Positions 1 through 11,101 of a DNA stretch of 64,000 nucleotides are shown here, in pieces (the first letter of the stretch is position 1; every line of letters starts with the position of its first letter). The DNA comes from Porphyridium purpureum (lineage: Eukaryota; Rhodophyta; Bangiophyceae; Porphyridiales; Porphyridiaceae). The notes under the pieces are model-generated. The model ran no database searches and was not told the DNA's origin. It saw only the letters and a program-made list of their open reading frames with translations. The stretch is from assembly GCA_008690995.1 (NCBI GenBank), contig VRMN01000009.1, positions 434,001-498,000 of the forward strand. The letters run 5' to 3'. The position numbers and the translations under genes were made by a program.

Positions 1-885
1 GCAGCGCGTCGGCTCCGCCACATCGACGGGCCGAAAACTCAAGATTGATGTCGTTGCTCGATCACCCTTTCCTTCGTGGATCGGGCCTGCTGGATCTTCC
101 AAATTCAGTACCGGCAAATGGGTCTGCTCAACCGGTGCATTTGCCGCTGTCAGAACTGCGCCCTGCATGCCTGCGCCGGTGGTCCGCATGGCAGCAGAGC
201 GGCTTTTCCTCGCATTACGTGGCCCGTGCGCGGGCCGTTTGCTAACTGTAGTTGGCATCTCGCTTGCCGTCGCGCTACCGGACGCGTGCGCAGACGATCG
301 CCTTGCATTATTTTGAGCGGACCCGCGCCGCCGACTGCTCCCGCCACTGTTTTGACGGGTCAGCTGTCCGCGCTTGAGCACGCGGAACATCTCTGCCTTG
401 CTCGCCATGAGTTCCACGACTTGCTTTTCCAACAGGGACGCTGGAACCGACCTCTGAATGCTCTGAAACAGTTCAGGCGCACCCAGTTTGCCCTCACTCC
501 AGTCGCCGTAGTAGGAAAAGATTGCTTTACGGGTGTCCTCGTCAAGCCTCGGCGACAGGAGCGAGATAAGCTCGTGAATACTGATGTTTCTGCCGATCGG
601 CTCCAACCGCGCGGACTCGTCATCAAACACCAGGCAATTTCCACCTCCGGCGCCGAGCGCGCTCGGATCTTTTGCAGAAAAAACTAGATCGGCCTCCAGT
701 TCAGAGACATCTTGTGAGATTGCAGTATCTTCAGGCACGGGTAACACATATCCGGGAGCTTTCTTTCTTCGCTTGGCCGGCGCTGAAGTATTCTTGGGGT
801 TTCCAGGTCGTACGTTTCCCGGGAACCATTCCTCTCCGCTCGAAAATTCCAGGCCAGAGTCACCTTCAGCACTGTTGCCGTTCAT
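1..885 (-). CDS. RST-domain protein, TAF4-like (3' end outside window)
   Basis: An uninterrupted frame of 295 codons starts at ATG 885-883 and runs off the left edge; the in-frame codon run upstream reaches a stop before any other ATG. Residues about 101-163 (ISIHELISLLSPRLDED onward, ending near ELMASK) fit the RST fold shared by RCD1, SRO and TAF4: an amphipathic helix, a short linker and a second helix ending in a Q/V-rich segment. A KRRKK cluster near residue 39 could be a nuclear signal. The region after the RST domain is Ser/Arg/Ala-rich and looks disordered. In plant TAF4 the RST domain precedes a C-terminal histone fold, which would lie outside this window, so TAF4 of TFIID is a guess. 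The RST assignment is from pattern only. Confidence 0.6.
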   Translation of the reverse strand, partial: MNGNSAEGDSGLEFSSGEEWFPGNVRPGNPKNTSAPAKRRKKAPGYVLPVPEDTAISQDVSELEADLVFSAKDPSALGAGGGNCLVFDDESARLEPIGRNISIHELISLLSPRLDEDTRKAIFSYYGDWSEGKLGAPELFQSIQRSVPASLLEKQVVELMASKAEMFRVLKRGQLTRQNSGGSSRRRGSAQNNARRSSAHASGSATASEMPTTVSKRPAHGPRNARKSRSAAMRTTGAGMQGAVLTAANAPVEQTHLPVLNLEDPAGPIHEGKGDRATTSILSFRPVDVAEPTRC

Positions 886-1769
886 ACTGTAAAGCACAGT
901 GAGCCATTCCTTCCACCGATCAAGTTTGGAGTTCCTCGATGCCACTCAAGAATCTCTCCCGCTTTCTCACTCTGTAAAAATTTCACAAAACAAAAACTCA
1001 GACAACCAAGTGAAGCGCGAGAGCCAGCCCTTTGCAAGTCTGTCTTTTCGCAACGTACGTCAATTCTCTGCTCGTGAAGCGTGTGTCTTTTGCTGCTGTC
1101 TGAAGAAGTGCTCCTCAAGACTCAACTGCCGGACACACTGCCCGAGTCTCTTATACCGCTCATCCAAGGCCAATCCCACAAGAATGAAAGTTCGGAGACG
1201 GGGAAGCTCCGCGTTAATTGCGTGGTGCCGTGGTTTTCGATCTGCATTCCGCGAGCCAAAAAGGCTACGAAAGGGACGCGTGCGCTCCCGTGATACCTTT
1301 TTACCACCCGCGGCGCCCATCCATCTTTTTACCGCGGAAAATCACACCTCTTAGCCCACTCGTTTGTCCACTTTGTCGTCCGTCACAAATCACACCTCGA
1401 GTGCCCACGTCCGGGACACACTGAAGCGCTGCAGAGAACGCGCAGGCAAGGAGACCAAATATGACCGACGCGATAGCAAAGGAGATGCGGAGATTCGTAC
1501 ATTCGTGGAATAGTCTTGGACCTTGCGAGAAGGTGACTTGATGATCAGAAGCAGGCTCTACTGTCGACCCGGTTGGGCTTCACCGCAATTTCAAAAAAGT
1601 CGGCATGCGGGCGACAACAGCGCAAATGCAGCTCGTACGTAGAAACGTGGCAGATGTGTATCACTCGCTGCTCCAACATTCTCGAATACGTTGAGGAGTA
1701 GAGCGACAGACACGACGTCAGTTCACAAAGCTTTAGAAACCCTAAGCCACACGCGCTGTGTGCTTGCGT
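886..1769. other. Intergenic region, no supported gene
   Basis: Several 60-150-codon open frames exist on both strands, but none has a recognisable domain, and they lack the sustained coding look of the neighbouring genes. The left part should hold the promoter of the leftward RST-domain gene. The right part lies beyond the 3' end of the leftward methyltransferase gene. Confidence 0.5.
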
Positions 1770-2865
1770 CTATGTGTGCGCGCCCTTTAGTCCCTCGCGA
1801 GACAATGTCCTTCTCTCCCTCGCGATGAACCAGAGCATCGGACGCCCGTCCGAACATTCATGCACCTCATTCACTAGCGGCTCAGACTCGAAAGGTGCGT
1901 GTGGGCCACTGCAAAAGATTTGGCGAAGCTCATCAGGTTCGAGCACTGACTTGGCGTTGGTCGGACCGAGCGCTTGTAGGAGCGCCTCGTAATGCGGGTT
2001 GCCAGGCACGCGCACAAAGTGCTCATACACCAGCAGCCCGCCGGGCTTCACTGCCTTTGAAAGGTATGGCAGAGCGGAGCGCTTAAGCATGCGGACCACT
2101 AGAAGTAGATCGCTGGCGCGCGCTGTCAATGCGTCCGCCAGCATATGCGGCTCAGCGTGGCTCGCTGCCAAATGAGTCTTCCATGTCGTCAACGACCTTG
2201 CAGCCGGCCCCCCGCACGTGCGCTCCACAAAGGCGCGGCACGTTTGCAGCGCCTTGTCGCTTTGATCCGCCGCAGTCACGCGCCAGCCTCTGCTCACTAG
2301 GAACACCACATCCCGCCCGGCACCACATCCTAAATCCATGGCGGTCCATGCTGGCCCTTCATCATCTCCACGCGACCCTGCGAGCTCGTGTTCAATGCGC
2401 GGCACCCACGAACTTAACAGCGGCGACGGCTGCCACAAGGCTCGGTCGAGGGCGAGCAGTTCAAATCGGTCGCTCGTTCTCGTGTCCAGCACGCCCAGCG
2501 CACTAAACGCCGTCGGTTCCCATCTGATCGGAATCGCGCCCGAAAGTGAAGGCCTGACCGCTCACGTGCTCCAGATTTATCAGCGCGACGTGCAGGGCCG
2601 CCGTGTCGTCAAACACGACGCCGAACCGGTGAGGCAGGCGCGACGGCGGGGCAATTCGGCACGGCGCGAGAGCAGTTCGTGGGGCTCAAAGTGACGATCC
2701 GCAGATCCGCGACTTGCCAAACGCCGCGCGAGAGCGGATGTCCAGCAGAACGGGGACATCCTCTGCGCCTGTGTTCGAACGCGGATCGGACGCGATGAGC
2801 GCCGCCGCACACTGTTTGAGCCAAGCAAGCCCGCTTGCGTCGACATGTTCCTTGGTGGCCTGCAT
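1770..2865 (-). CDS. Rhodanese-methyltransferase fusion (TehB-like), frame interrupted
   Basis: The clean 3' part (1770-2492, 240 codons) is a class I SAM-dependent methyltransferase: motif I is MDLGCGAGRDVVFL, followed by an acidic D after strand beta2 (VTAADQSD). Upstream, from a candidate ATG at 2865-2863, a rhodanese-like start is readable (DVPVLLDIRSRAAFGKSRI). Between about 2493 and 2690 the continuation is split over all three frames, with HELLSRRAELPRR in one frame and FGVVFDDTAALHVAL in another. Fusions of an N-terminal rhodanese domain to a TehB-type methyltransferase are a known architecture. The rhodanese active-site Cys is not visible, as is often the case in regulatory rhodanese domains. 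The breaks may be real decay or sequence error. The substrate is unknown. Confidence 0.6.
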
Positions 2866-4778
2866 GCGCCTTGTGTACTTCCTTGTCCTCCTGCTCGCCT
2901 TGACGGGCACACTTGCCGGTTCTGTCAAGGTGGCCTCCGACAACGCGTTTCTGGCTTCCGAAGCTCCTCGCGAGCTCCTGCAGTATGGTCTGGAGCAAGT
3001 TTTCCAAACGCCAAATCGTCCGCAGGTAGAGCGCGTCGCGCACTCGCTGCGCAGTGGCGCACGGATATGGCCTACAGGAGCGCCAGATACATGGAGACTT
3101 TTCGCGCCGAGCGGTGTACCAGCGAGCGACGTCGAGTGGACTAAAATGCAGCAAGAACACGTCAAGGCGCACGTAAACGGCTCCGGGAGCACTGTCGTGC
3201 TGAGTGGAGGAATTAGTACGGTGGGATATTACGCTGCGGTCTTGGAGATTGGTGTCCAAGGCAGAGCGCGCGCATTTCGCGTGCAGGTCGATACCGGGTC
3301 GTCGCTACTAGCAGTACCATCGACGCTTTGTAGGTCCTGTAATGAGAGTCGCGTCAAGTATGAGCCATTGCACCAGGTCGGACTCGCCTGCTCATCTTCG
3401 TCCGTATCCCGCAGCGACCAGAATGGACCTCAAAGCATCACGCTAGCGCCAAAGGAACCGGTATGTCTGACGCAGATTTGCGACAGGCTGCAGTGTCCTG
3501 TGTGCGGCACTGCGGGCGAGTGCTGTGCCACCGAGTTGCACGAAGACTGTGCGTTTTTCCTTCGGTACGGAGACGGATCCAGGGCAAGCGGCGCGCTCGT
3601 GCGCGATGAAATCCGATTTGCTGGCTCACCCCTGGAGTCTGCCGTGTCAGCCTATTTCGGTGCGGTCACGACAGACTCTGATGGATTTGAGCATGCAGGG
3701 CTAGAAGGTATTCTCGGCCTGGCATTCCCTCCGCTGGCATGTAATCCGACCTGTGTGACGCCATTGTTTGATGAAATGGTACGCGCTGGCGTTGTTAAGC
3801 ACGACCGCTTCACGATTTGCCTCGATCGCGAGAACGGTGGTGGCACGTTGACATTGGGTGAAATCGACCCGCGAAGCATTCGTTCCAAAATCCAGTGGGC
3901 GCCGCTCATGCACTCTCGAGCGAAGCATCTGCTGGCGCTTGGCGACCTCTTCTACGCCGTGCGACTGGCAAGTACCGTACGCGTCGCGCGGAAAAAGGTG
4001 CGCATGAATTGGAGGGCTGCTATTGTCGACTCGGGCACAACGCTCATTGTCGTCTCATCGCCGGTGTTTGCGCGGCTTCAAGAGGCCATCGCAAAGGACG
4101 CTTGTCGTAACAAGGTGCCCGGGATGTGTGGTGACGCGCTGAAGAGCTGGTTCCAGCCCGGGCTCTGCGTTGTGCTGCCGGACACCACGATCAAAAGGCT
4201 CCTGAGATCGCCTCCAAGTCGTCACCGAAAACGACATAGAACTGTTTCCTCTCTTTCGCACCCCTTGATTACATGATTCCGTAATTTTACAAGGGTCGGA
4301 CGTACCGGTGCGTAGGCATCATGTCATTGGACCTCTGGTAAAGTTCGGGCGTGGATGTGATCCCTTGGCAATACATTCATGACACGGTACACGACCATTC
4401 ATGATCGCCAAGCCGTGCGCATTGGTTTCGCTGAGGCAGCGAAAGCATGCGGGCTCAAAGATCCAGGTGGAAACAAGGATGACCAGGCTTCCTCTGGCAC
4501 CCTCGTGCACAGCTCTAAACGAGCGCGATAGCTGCCCCTAAAGCAGAATCTGGTTCTGGGCGCCAGTGCGTGGTTTGCTTCCACAAGAGTGCACGTGCAC
4601 GACTGGCGTCGCGGTGGCCTCTTGTTATGCCATCGCGCACGCGTCGTGACCTGCCAGACTCGCGCGAATGTGGCCGCGATCCAGGCGTGTGTCAAACCCG
4701 CGTTTGTACCTCGTGGGTGTGCTCTGGCTGACGTTCTTCCTGCGCAGCAGGCGCACGGGCTACACACCCATAAGCTGA
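2864..4778 (+). CDS. Membrane-anchored pepsin-like aspartyl protease, 3' part frame interrupted
   Basis: The ATG at 2864 begins a signal peptide (MRLVYFLVLLLALTGTLAG). Residues about 125-470 form a bilobal A1 aspartic protease: first catalytic motif VDTGSS, flap region FFLRYGDGS, second catalytic motif VDSGTT. Extra cysteines occur in the first lobe. The frame is clean to about 4190 and then shifts repeatedly. The conserved C-terminal strand is still readable near 4375-4430 (NTFMTRYTTIHDRQAVRIGF). The last frame ends at 4778 after a hydrophobic segment (YLVGVLWLTFFL) and a basic tail, typical of a type I membrane-anchored protease of the secretory or vacuolar system. A longer in-frame start at 2714 would precede the signal peptide and is less likely. 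Confidence 0.75.
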
Positions 4779-4824
4779 TAAAATTACGCTGGTATTTCGC
4801 CGCGGCGCGGCGCGCTCGCTGTGA

Positions 4825-6069
4825 TCATTCTTCATCAAACAAGAAGTGTCTCTCTGGGAGACAAGAGGCCGAGTCTATCTCGTGAATGCTCCAATGGTTT
4901 CTATGCGTCGCTAAAAGATGATCGCTCATTCCTTCGCGCTGAGGCGTGTCATAGCTGGTGACGCTGCGCTTGCGGTCAATCTTGCGCAATCATGCGGACA
5001 GGGTCTTTCCGGGACAGAGCTCGATCCAAGTATCCTGCGGTGCGCTTGCAATGTCGCGCACGCATGCTTCCCATCGTAGGCTAGTGAGCTGCATGCATGC
5101 CGCTTGCGAATCTGGTCCGGATCTGCGTCGCGGTTTGCCCGTCACATTGGAGCATCGGTGCACTTTGGTGCCCGAACGACGGTGTCGGCCAGTGCTCAGT
5201 TTGAGCGCTCGGCCGCGGGTGCCATCAATGGCGAATGGAACGCTCCGCCACGTCCAGTGTCACGACGCGCAGCTTCTTTTCCTGCTCGCCAAACTCAACG
5301 GCCGATGCGACGCGCTTTGCTCCGCTGATAAATCACTTGTCCTGGTGTTAGGTTGGCGGTGACCAACACGGTCGTCGGTCAGCGCCACCCACCAGTTTGA
5401 GACTGGCGGCTACGACTTCGTTCGCTGTTTTCGTCCGCACCACAATCAGCGCGCGGCCATCCTCCGACCGACGCATCCGCTGCGTCCTGCATCGCCTTGC
5501 CTCGAAGCGCTACCAATTTGAAAGCGTCTCGTAATCGATCGCGCCACCGACCACGAGCGCCGTGTATTCCCAGCGACAGGCCACCAGCAGCACTCAGCTG
5601 GGCCATGGCGCCTGGGCGAGCCCTTAAGTCCTGCATGCCGTACCAACACGCCATGGACGCGGCGAAATGGCCGGCTGGGCAATATTCGTGCGGTCGAGCA
5701 CTCTTTGACCATCTCGAATCATGCCTGTCAGCGACGCAAACTTCCGCTGCTCTGTTCCTTCCATCCACGCATCCGCCTGATTGATCGCCATATGTGCGCG
5801 GGCAGACGAGTCACCCCACGCCACGCACATACCCAGCGCCTGCGCGCCTTGGCCTGACAGCACGACGTAGGAACCGCGGACGCCGCCATCATCCCTCGCA
5901 TCGTTTCCACTGCGTCGACTCGTTGCGCGCCGATTCCGGCCGAACACCGCGTAGGACGTGCTGACTCGACGCCGACGCTGACGACGACGGCGACGCAGCG
6001 CGCGCTCTGCGAGTCGTGCGACTCCGGCCGCCGCACCAGCCTACAAACGCTAAAGTAGCCCGAGACCAC
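4825..6069 (-). CDS. fabD: Malonyl-CoA:ACP transacylase (plastid FabD/MCAT), frame interrupted
   Basis: Signatures of MCAT, which loads malonate onto acyl carrier protein in plastid fatty-acid synthesis, appear in order across different frames. They are SGQGAQALGM (about 5840), AQPAI (about 5660), the nucleophile elbow GLSLG with Ser (about 5585), FKLVALRGKAMQDAAD (about 5500), FHSPLMAPAAER (about 5215), SNVTGKP (about 5140) and WIELGPGKTLS (about 5010), followed by the basic C-terminus. The order and spacing fit a complete protein with an N-terminal transit-like extension. At least five frame changes are needed, yet the protein-level match between them is very good, which suggests recent indels or sequencing errors. 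The start and exact end are approximate. If the damage is real, plastid lipid synthesis would need another copy. Confidence 0.75.
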
Positions 6070-6161
6070 CTCCCCTTTTTCCCAGAGTTGCTACCGCGCT
6101 TTGGGACCGATCGTCAACCACCAAATATCGCCTGACCTCCGAGATCAAAGTGAGGTACACT

Positions 6162-7306
6162 TTAGTTCTTGAGAAGTACAGTCCGCATGGAGCTGGTGGT
6201 CTGTTCACGGAAGCAGGTGCCGAAAGGACAAAGACCACGTGGCCGCAACGCGCCCGATGGCAAACTCGGTCGGTCGACGAGTTGGTGCGCAGAGGAGCCC
6301 CCTACAATGTCGTCGGTGAGGAGCAAGGTTGCGGCTATAACGGGCATGACCAAGGGCAACAGCGTCTCGCACGACAGGCCGTCGCGCTGGATCAGCGCCT
6401 GATACCGCGCCGGAATCTTCGGCTGCTGCTGGTTGCCACGACCGTCGCATGCCCAGTTTCTTCGGAGAACACGGGAACACCTTCTGAGCACCAAACGACG
6501 CCGCCGTTGGTAGATGCTGTACACCGATCCGGTGGTTTTGAAACATAATGGCGCCAGTCATGTGGTCGTGAGTCAGCAAAAAGATGCTGACCGAATCGCC
6601 CTTTTCCACACGAGGAAAATGCCGCATATCCCACTTCGCATGGACTCTGCCGGTGTAATGTCGCCGTGGATGGCTCGAGTGTCGACCCGCCGGCACGGAC
6701 CGCTTCCCTTTGGCGGATTCAGGACCCACGAGGAGAAGAACGAACCCAGAATGCTGGAGGCAAATCATGGTAAGCGGTAGAACCACGCTGGTTGCGTGGC
6801 GCCTGCTACGAGCTGGAGATCTTCCGAGCCATTTTGATCCCAACGAAGATCAGCTTCCCGGTCATCATGGCTGCAAAGGTCAGAAAGTGAATGACGGCGA
6901 CCGTGTCGGCCCAGCCAGACAGGAAACAGCAGAACAACACCGCGTTTTCCTGACGAGAAGCGAATTCTGTCTCCGGCGCTGCTGCTTCTGCTTCAGTGCC
7001 CTTGTGGGGAGTCTGCCGGCTGGCCTTCCTCAGCCCGGCTGCGATGGTCGCGCGACAAGTCGAGCGGCGACGTTGCGGTAAGTCGCGCGTCATCGCCCCT
7101 GCCTCCATTGCAGGAAGCAGCCGACTCTGCGCGGTGCAGTGCAACAGACGCCTTGTCATCCTGTCCAGCCGACATGCTGAACGACGAGCAGACGGTGAGT
7201 CACCAGGACGTGCAACACGCCGCGCGGCTCTGATCCGACGCAACGCGCCGCCGACGGCTTGACATGCAAGTGAGCGCAACGTTGCCCAAAAGTTACTATT
7301 CAACAC
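6162..7306 (-). CDS. Possible DUF1275 (YoaK-type) membrane protein, frame interrupted
   Basis: An open stretch from 7306 to 6806 carries a basic, Ala/Arg-rich leader and then a hydrophobic part (LSGWADTVAVIHFLTFAAMM, then TGKLIFVG). This resembles the first helices of DUF1275/YoaK proteins, where a small-residue helix with a conserved acidic residue is followed by an (M/S)(T/S)GN motif. Further hydrophobic pieces continue in other frames down to about 6300 (LLPLVMPVIAATLLL). Function of DUF1275 proteins is not established. The leader could be an organelle-targeting sequence. The gene lies directly upstream of the MCAT gene on the same strand and shares its pattern of broken frames. The assignment is tentative. 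Confidence 0.4.
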
Positions 7307-8427
7307 ACCGACTCATCGACCGCTGCATGCAACGAACCTTGCAGTGCAAGTCATCCGTCACAGTCCAATTTGTGCAATACCGAGACGATGACGTGTGCGC
7401 GACAGTGCGCTAAACTAATCCAGCGTGGCAGACATCCGCCGCGCCGGAAACCGCGCTGCACCATTTCAAAACTCGTGCGTCCACCATCGACCCTCCTGCA
7501 AACACGCCGCCCCTCATCCCAATCAAAACCGCTTCATCACCACTGTACACTTACCCCCACAATTCTGACTCACCAACGAACACACGCTCAACCAAAAAAA
7601 GGAAGGAAAAAGCGAACGCATGCAGCGTCAACACCCCCTCACAACCGTACTCAAACCCGTGTTCTGCTTGGAGAACTATAAACTCAGGTTTGTGACGGAT
7701 AGACGAGCGTACGACTTTCTACACCGTGCGCGCACGTCGCGTCTATGTTTCGCCTCTTCTTTCTGGTTCTTATTATTATTATTATTATTATTATTTTGTG
7801 ATGATGTTTCGCTGCCTCGTTGCTTCCAGCCAGAGGTATGGAAGCACGGAGGTGCGTTTCTATAAGTGATCAACTGGGTAGTGGTAAACGTGGGGTTTCG
7901 GTTGTTGCGCAGGTTTGACGTTTTGAGCGCGCGTTTATGTAGAGACTTACGTCATATGTAAAACCGTGAGATTTTGCATGAAATCCGCGCAATAAATGAA
8001 AAGAACGGTCGGCGGCGCTGAGTAGGCGGGAGAAGTTGACGTGTTTGATGAACGGGCTGCACGTTGTTAGGTGAGCCGGCGCTGACGGTGAAGCAAGAGA
8101 GCGGAGAGGAGGAGAGGAGGAGGAAGTGCCGTTGTTGCGCTACGTTTGCGCCGTGCGTGCGGCGGGGGTGGATATGCGCGGATGTGGCCGACTGCGACTG
8201 TAGTTCGCCCGTCGTGCGGCAGAACACCCGCGTCGAGGCGGTTCGCGCGTCGTGACGCATGCTTGCGGAACTCTGCCGTGATATCGCGCGCCGAAAGGCA
8301 TAACGCAGAGGCGGGAGGTGGAACCGGAACGAGGCAACAGAATCGGGTGGGTGGGTGGGCTGGACGGACGGGAAAAAGCGTATCGGGCCGACAGAAGGAA
8401 AGCGAAGCAGTGTCGGAACGGAATCGC
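7307..8427. other. Intergenic region
   Basis: This is a divergent promoter region between the leftward DUF1275-like gene and a rightward uncharacterised gene. It holds an AT-rich ATT-repeat microsatellite (7771-7795), a CTGTAC box at 7543-7548 and a purine-rich stretch (about 8095-8130) of the kind seen upstream of other genes here. No coding region is supported. Confidence 0.5.
7771..7795. repeat. (TAT)n microsatellite
   Basis: About eight uninterrupted trinucleotide units of T-A-T, intergenic. Confidence 0.9.
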
Positions 8428-9247
8428 ATGGAAGCGATCATGTCGCCGTCAGGGTTGCAGATTCAGCAGCCTCCGTCAGGGGGCCCGAATGCGGTAGGGA
8501 CAAGCACGTGCGAGCTGCATGGCGCCGCATTGCAGGCGAAAGCGCGCAGTCAGTAAGCAGCGCCGCTGTACGGCGCGCTGCCCTGCCGCACCTGCCGCAG
8601 AGACCGACGTCACCGCCTCTGCACCCGCCGAGAACAGTGAGCGGTCGGCAATCGCTGCAGCAGCAGCACCAACACAGGCCCTGACCGCATCAGCCCCAGC
8701 CCCGTCTTTGGCCAGCAAACGACTCCAGTGTAGCGTGGGCCGGACACTACGAGCAAAAGCAAGAGCAAGAGCAGGAGGAGAAGAAGGCAGGAGCAAAATG
8801 ACGTACCAGACTTGATGATATGCTCTGACGCGCACAGCCCGACACTACAGCAAAGCGATCCTCCGCGGCGACACCCTGAACCGCTTTCTCCGGTCGGTGG
8901 GAGCCTGTCGTTGACTGACGGTTTGTCAAACCACGTCAAGTCGCGAAAATTCTTGACAGTGGACGCAACCCATCTGCGACAAGATGCAACGAATACGCTG
9001 AGGTCAATTTTCATGGAACTGCTGAGGATAATCTGCCGAGGTAGTCGCTTCCTCGCGCGGCAGCGCAGCTGTACGCTGGAAGAGCTGATTTTGCAGGAAC
9101 GCAGCAGTACGGGTCAGGCACCGCGTGCAGCGAATCGTGGCGAGGCGCTTTCATGGCCCAGCTGGCCGAGCAGGACGAAGGCACACTGCAGGTATGGCTG
9201 GACTCGCCGTGGGCGTCCGCGGGATCCGTTTTGAGCGATAAATACTA
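8428..9247 (+). CDS. Uncharacterised gene, frame interrupted
   Basis: From ATG 8428 a Ser/Gln/Pro-rich segment begins, changes frame near 8530 into an Ala/Ser/Thr-rich low-complexity stretch, and changes again near 8820 into a more globular part (SRKFLTVDATHLRQDATNTL). A plausible C-terminus ends at TAA 9245-9247 (AEQDEGTLQVWLDSPWAS followed by a short tail). No family was recognised. The low-complexity N-terminus suggests a nuclear or regulatory protein, but that is only inference. The frame changes match the rest of the 4-12.7 kb district. Confidence 0.3.
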
Positions 9248-10210
9248 AACGTCTTGGCTGATCGAGACCGCGCGCAGCGCCCGCAGAACGTCACAGGCAT
9301 TGTTGAGCCAGCCAGCTTCTGCCTGGAGCTGTCGATACAGGATCGCGCGCGCCATGAGCAACTGCGGATCTCACGCACGATACGCGCATGCGTTCAGAGG
9401 CGTCTGGGAACACAACAGAACAAGATTTGTACCCAGACAAACCATGCGCATGGGTTTAATAAATGGGTCATTCAGGGATGGGTGCATGGAGGTAAGTCGG
9501 AGACCCGGACGGAACCCATCCAGCGTCCGACAGAAAAGGCGCAGAGGACTCTGCACTTTGCGGGACACGGAACCACGGCCCACCATTTCCCCCTGCCGCA
9601 CGATCTCTTCGCGCCCGCATGCATACAAATAAAGGCAAAGAGAACCATCCCCGCATCATCAGCATCGCCGAGGCGACGATGCGCGATGGGAGCGAAATGG
9701 CTGCCCTGACACCAGCATCAGTCTGAGGGAGCGCAACCAGCCCCGCGCCCTGCGCGTGCTGGCGTGACGACAACGAATCGACCAAACCACAAGCGTATGT
9801 TCCGGCGACCAGGCGGCGCATCCATGATTCAAAAGCTCACGCTGCAACCTGAGACCCGTCGTCCGCTGGTCGGACGGCACGCCGCAACTGAGGTCGGGAC
9901 GTTTGAAGTTTCTGGCGGCGCTGCGACGCCTGAAGTGGGAACTTTGCCGGCACGCCGCCGCCGGGTCTTTCTAAGGACCGACTGCGGCAAGTCGGAACGT
10001 GATCGTTCGGCTCGCTTCCGGGGAGCCAGGCACCAAACGCGAGTAACGGCACGCGTCTGGACTGCCCGACGCAAAATTGATTGCAGTCCAGCCACGGCTT
10101 GTAGAAGACGGATGAGCAGCACCCGGACAGAGCTCTACAAGATCTGGGAGGCATCGTTTCACTTTAATCTCTGTTGGCACCGCCGGGCAAGGGTCTCGAA
10201 AGTAGTCTCT
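9248..10210. other. Unresolved tract, possibly a broken leftward gene
   Basis: On the minus strand a coding-looking piece (MARAILYRQLQAEAGWLNNA, then DVLRALRAVSIS) ends at a stop overlapping 9244-9246, the 3' end of the rightward gene next to it. A basic leader-like piece begins near 10122 on the same strand. The two cannot be connected in one frame and no family was recognised. Plus-strand frames here are equally unconvincing. Confidence 0.25.
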
Positions 10211-11101
10211 ATGGCAGAGAATGGATTCAAAGGAGCATCTGATCGGTCCGTCGAAAGGGAAAAGGGTCCGCGCATCCTGGGTGGAAAGGTTCATCGGTCC
10301 AAGAGTGGCGGTAAGAAAGAAAGTACAGGCGCTCTGGTGAGCCATCTGTCAACGTCTCTGAGGCCTCTGGTGGCACCTCCAAAATGCAGAGGAAAAGGAG
10401 AAGCAGCTGCAAAGTGCAAAACCAGCGAGTGTGGTTGTGGAGGATAAGAAAAACAGGCGGCGCTTGCTACTTGTGGACTGGGACGACACGCTGCTTCGGT
10501 TCGTACCTCGCGCGCGTGGCGTAGTGGACGAGCGAACTGACCGTATGTCCTCAAATACCACCGAAAATGCGCGAGTCTGGCTGAGCTGGAGCGCATCATT
10601 GCGGACCTTTCTGCTCGAACTTCAGGAACTGGGCACGGTGGTGGTTGTGACCAACCTGACACTTTCGTGGTCCGCCTGTTGGCAAAGTTCATGCCGTTGG
10701 TGGATAAGCCCTGAGAGAAGTGCGCATCCGAGTGCGCGGAGCCAGTACAAGAGTATGTATCCGGACAAGCCGCGCCTGTGGAAAGTGGCTTCGTTCCGTG
10801 ATCAGATCTCGCAGTTCCCTGGCATGCCTGTTGATACGCCTGGTGAAGGACCGAGAGCACGTCGAAGCGCTCCAACGAACGTCTGTGTATGTAAGTTCGA
10901 GACTCGCCAGATGACCTGACCGCAGGCATTGTGGCGGACGCGACACCGCAAGAAATCGAGCTGAAGTTGGTCCACTTTGACCTGATGCCGAGCGTCGCGC
11001 AGCTTCGTGACGAACTGGACTATCTCATCAACAACCTGAGCGCCCTGGAGCTCACGAGCGGCTCAGTCGAGGTGCATTTGCATCGTCACCATACATGCTA
11101 A
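10211..11101 (+). CDS. HAD-superfamily protein of the WDDTL type, frame interrupted
   Basis: A lysine-rich N-terminus leads into LLLVDWDDTLL, the HAD motif I with its aspartate nucleophile in the DWDDT context. In shifted frames follow ELGTVVVVTN (HAD motif II region), KFMPLVDKALREV, SARSQYKSMYPDKPRLWK and SPDD (motif IV region). The last frame is clean from about 10930 to TAA 11099-11101. The order DWDDT, VTNA, SAR, P..P..WK is that of a little-studied HAD family known to me from protists, fungi and algae; the substrate is unknown. The missing glycines and split motifs come from frame changes, at least four of them. Confidence 0.55.

Noticed and set aside
899-1354. 151-codon plus-strand frame in the first spacer
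   Set aside because: No motif and Ser/Arg-rich chance composition; the overlapping minus-strand frames look equally random.
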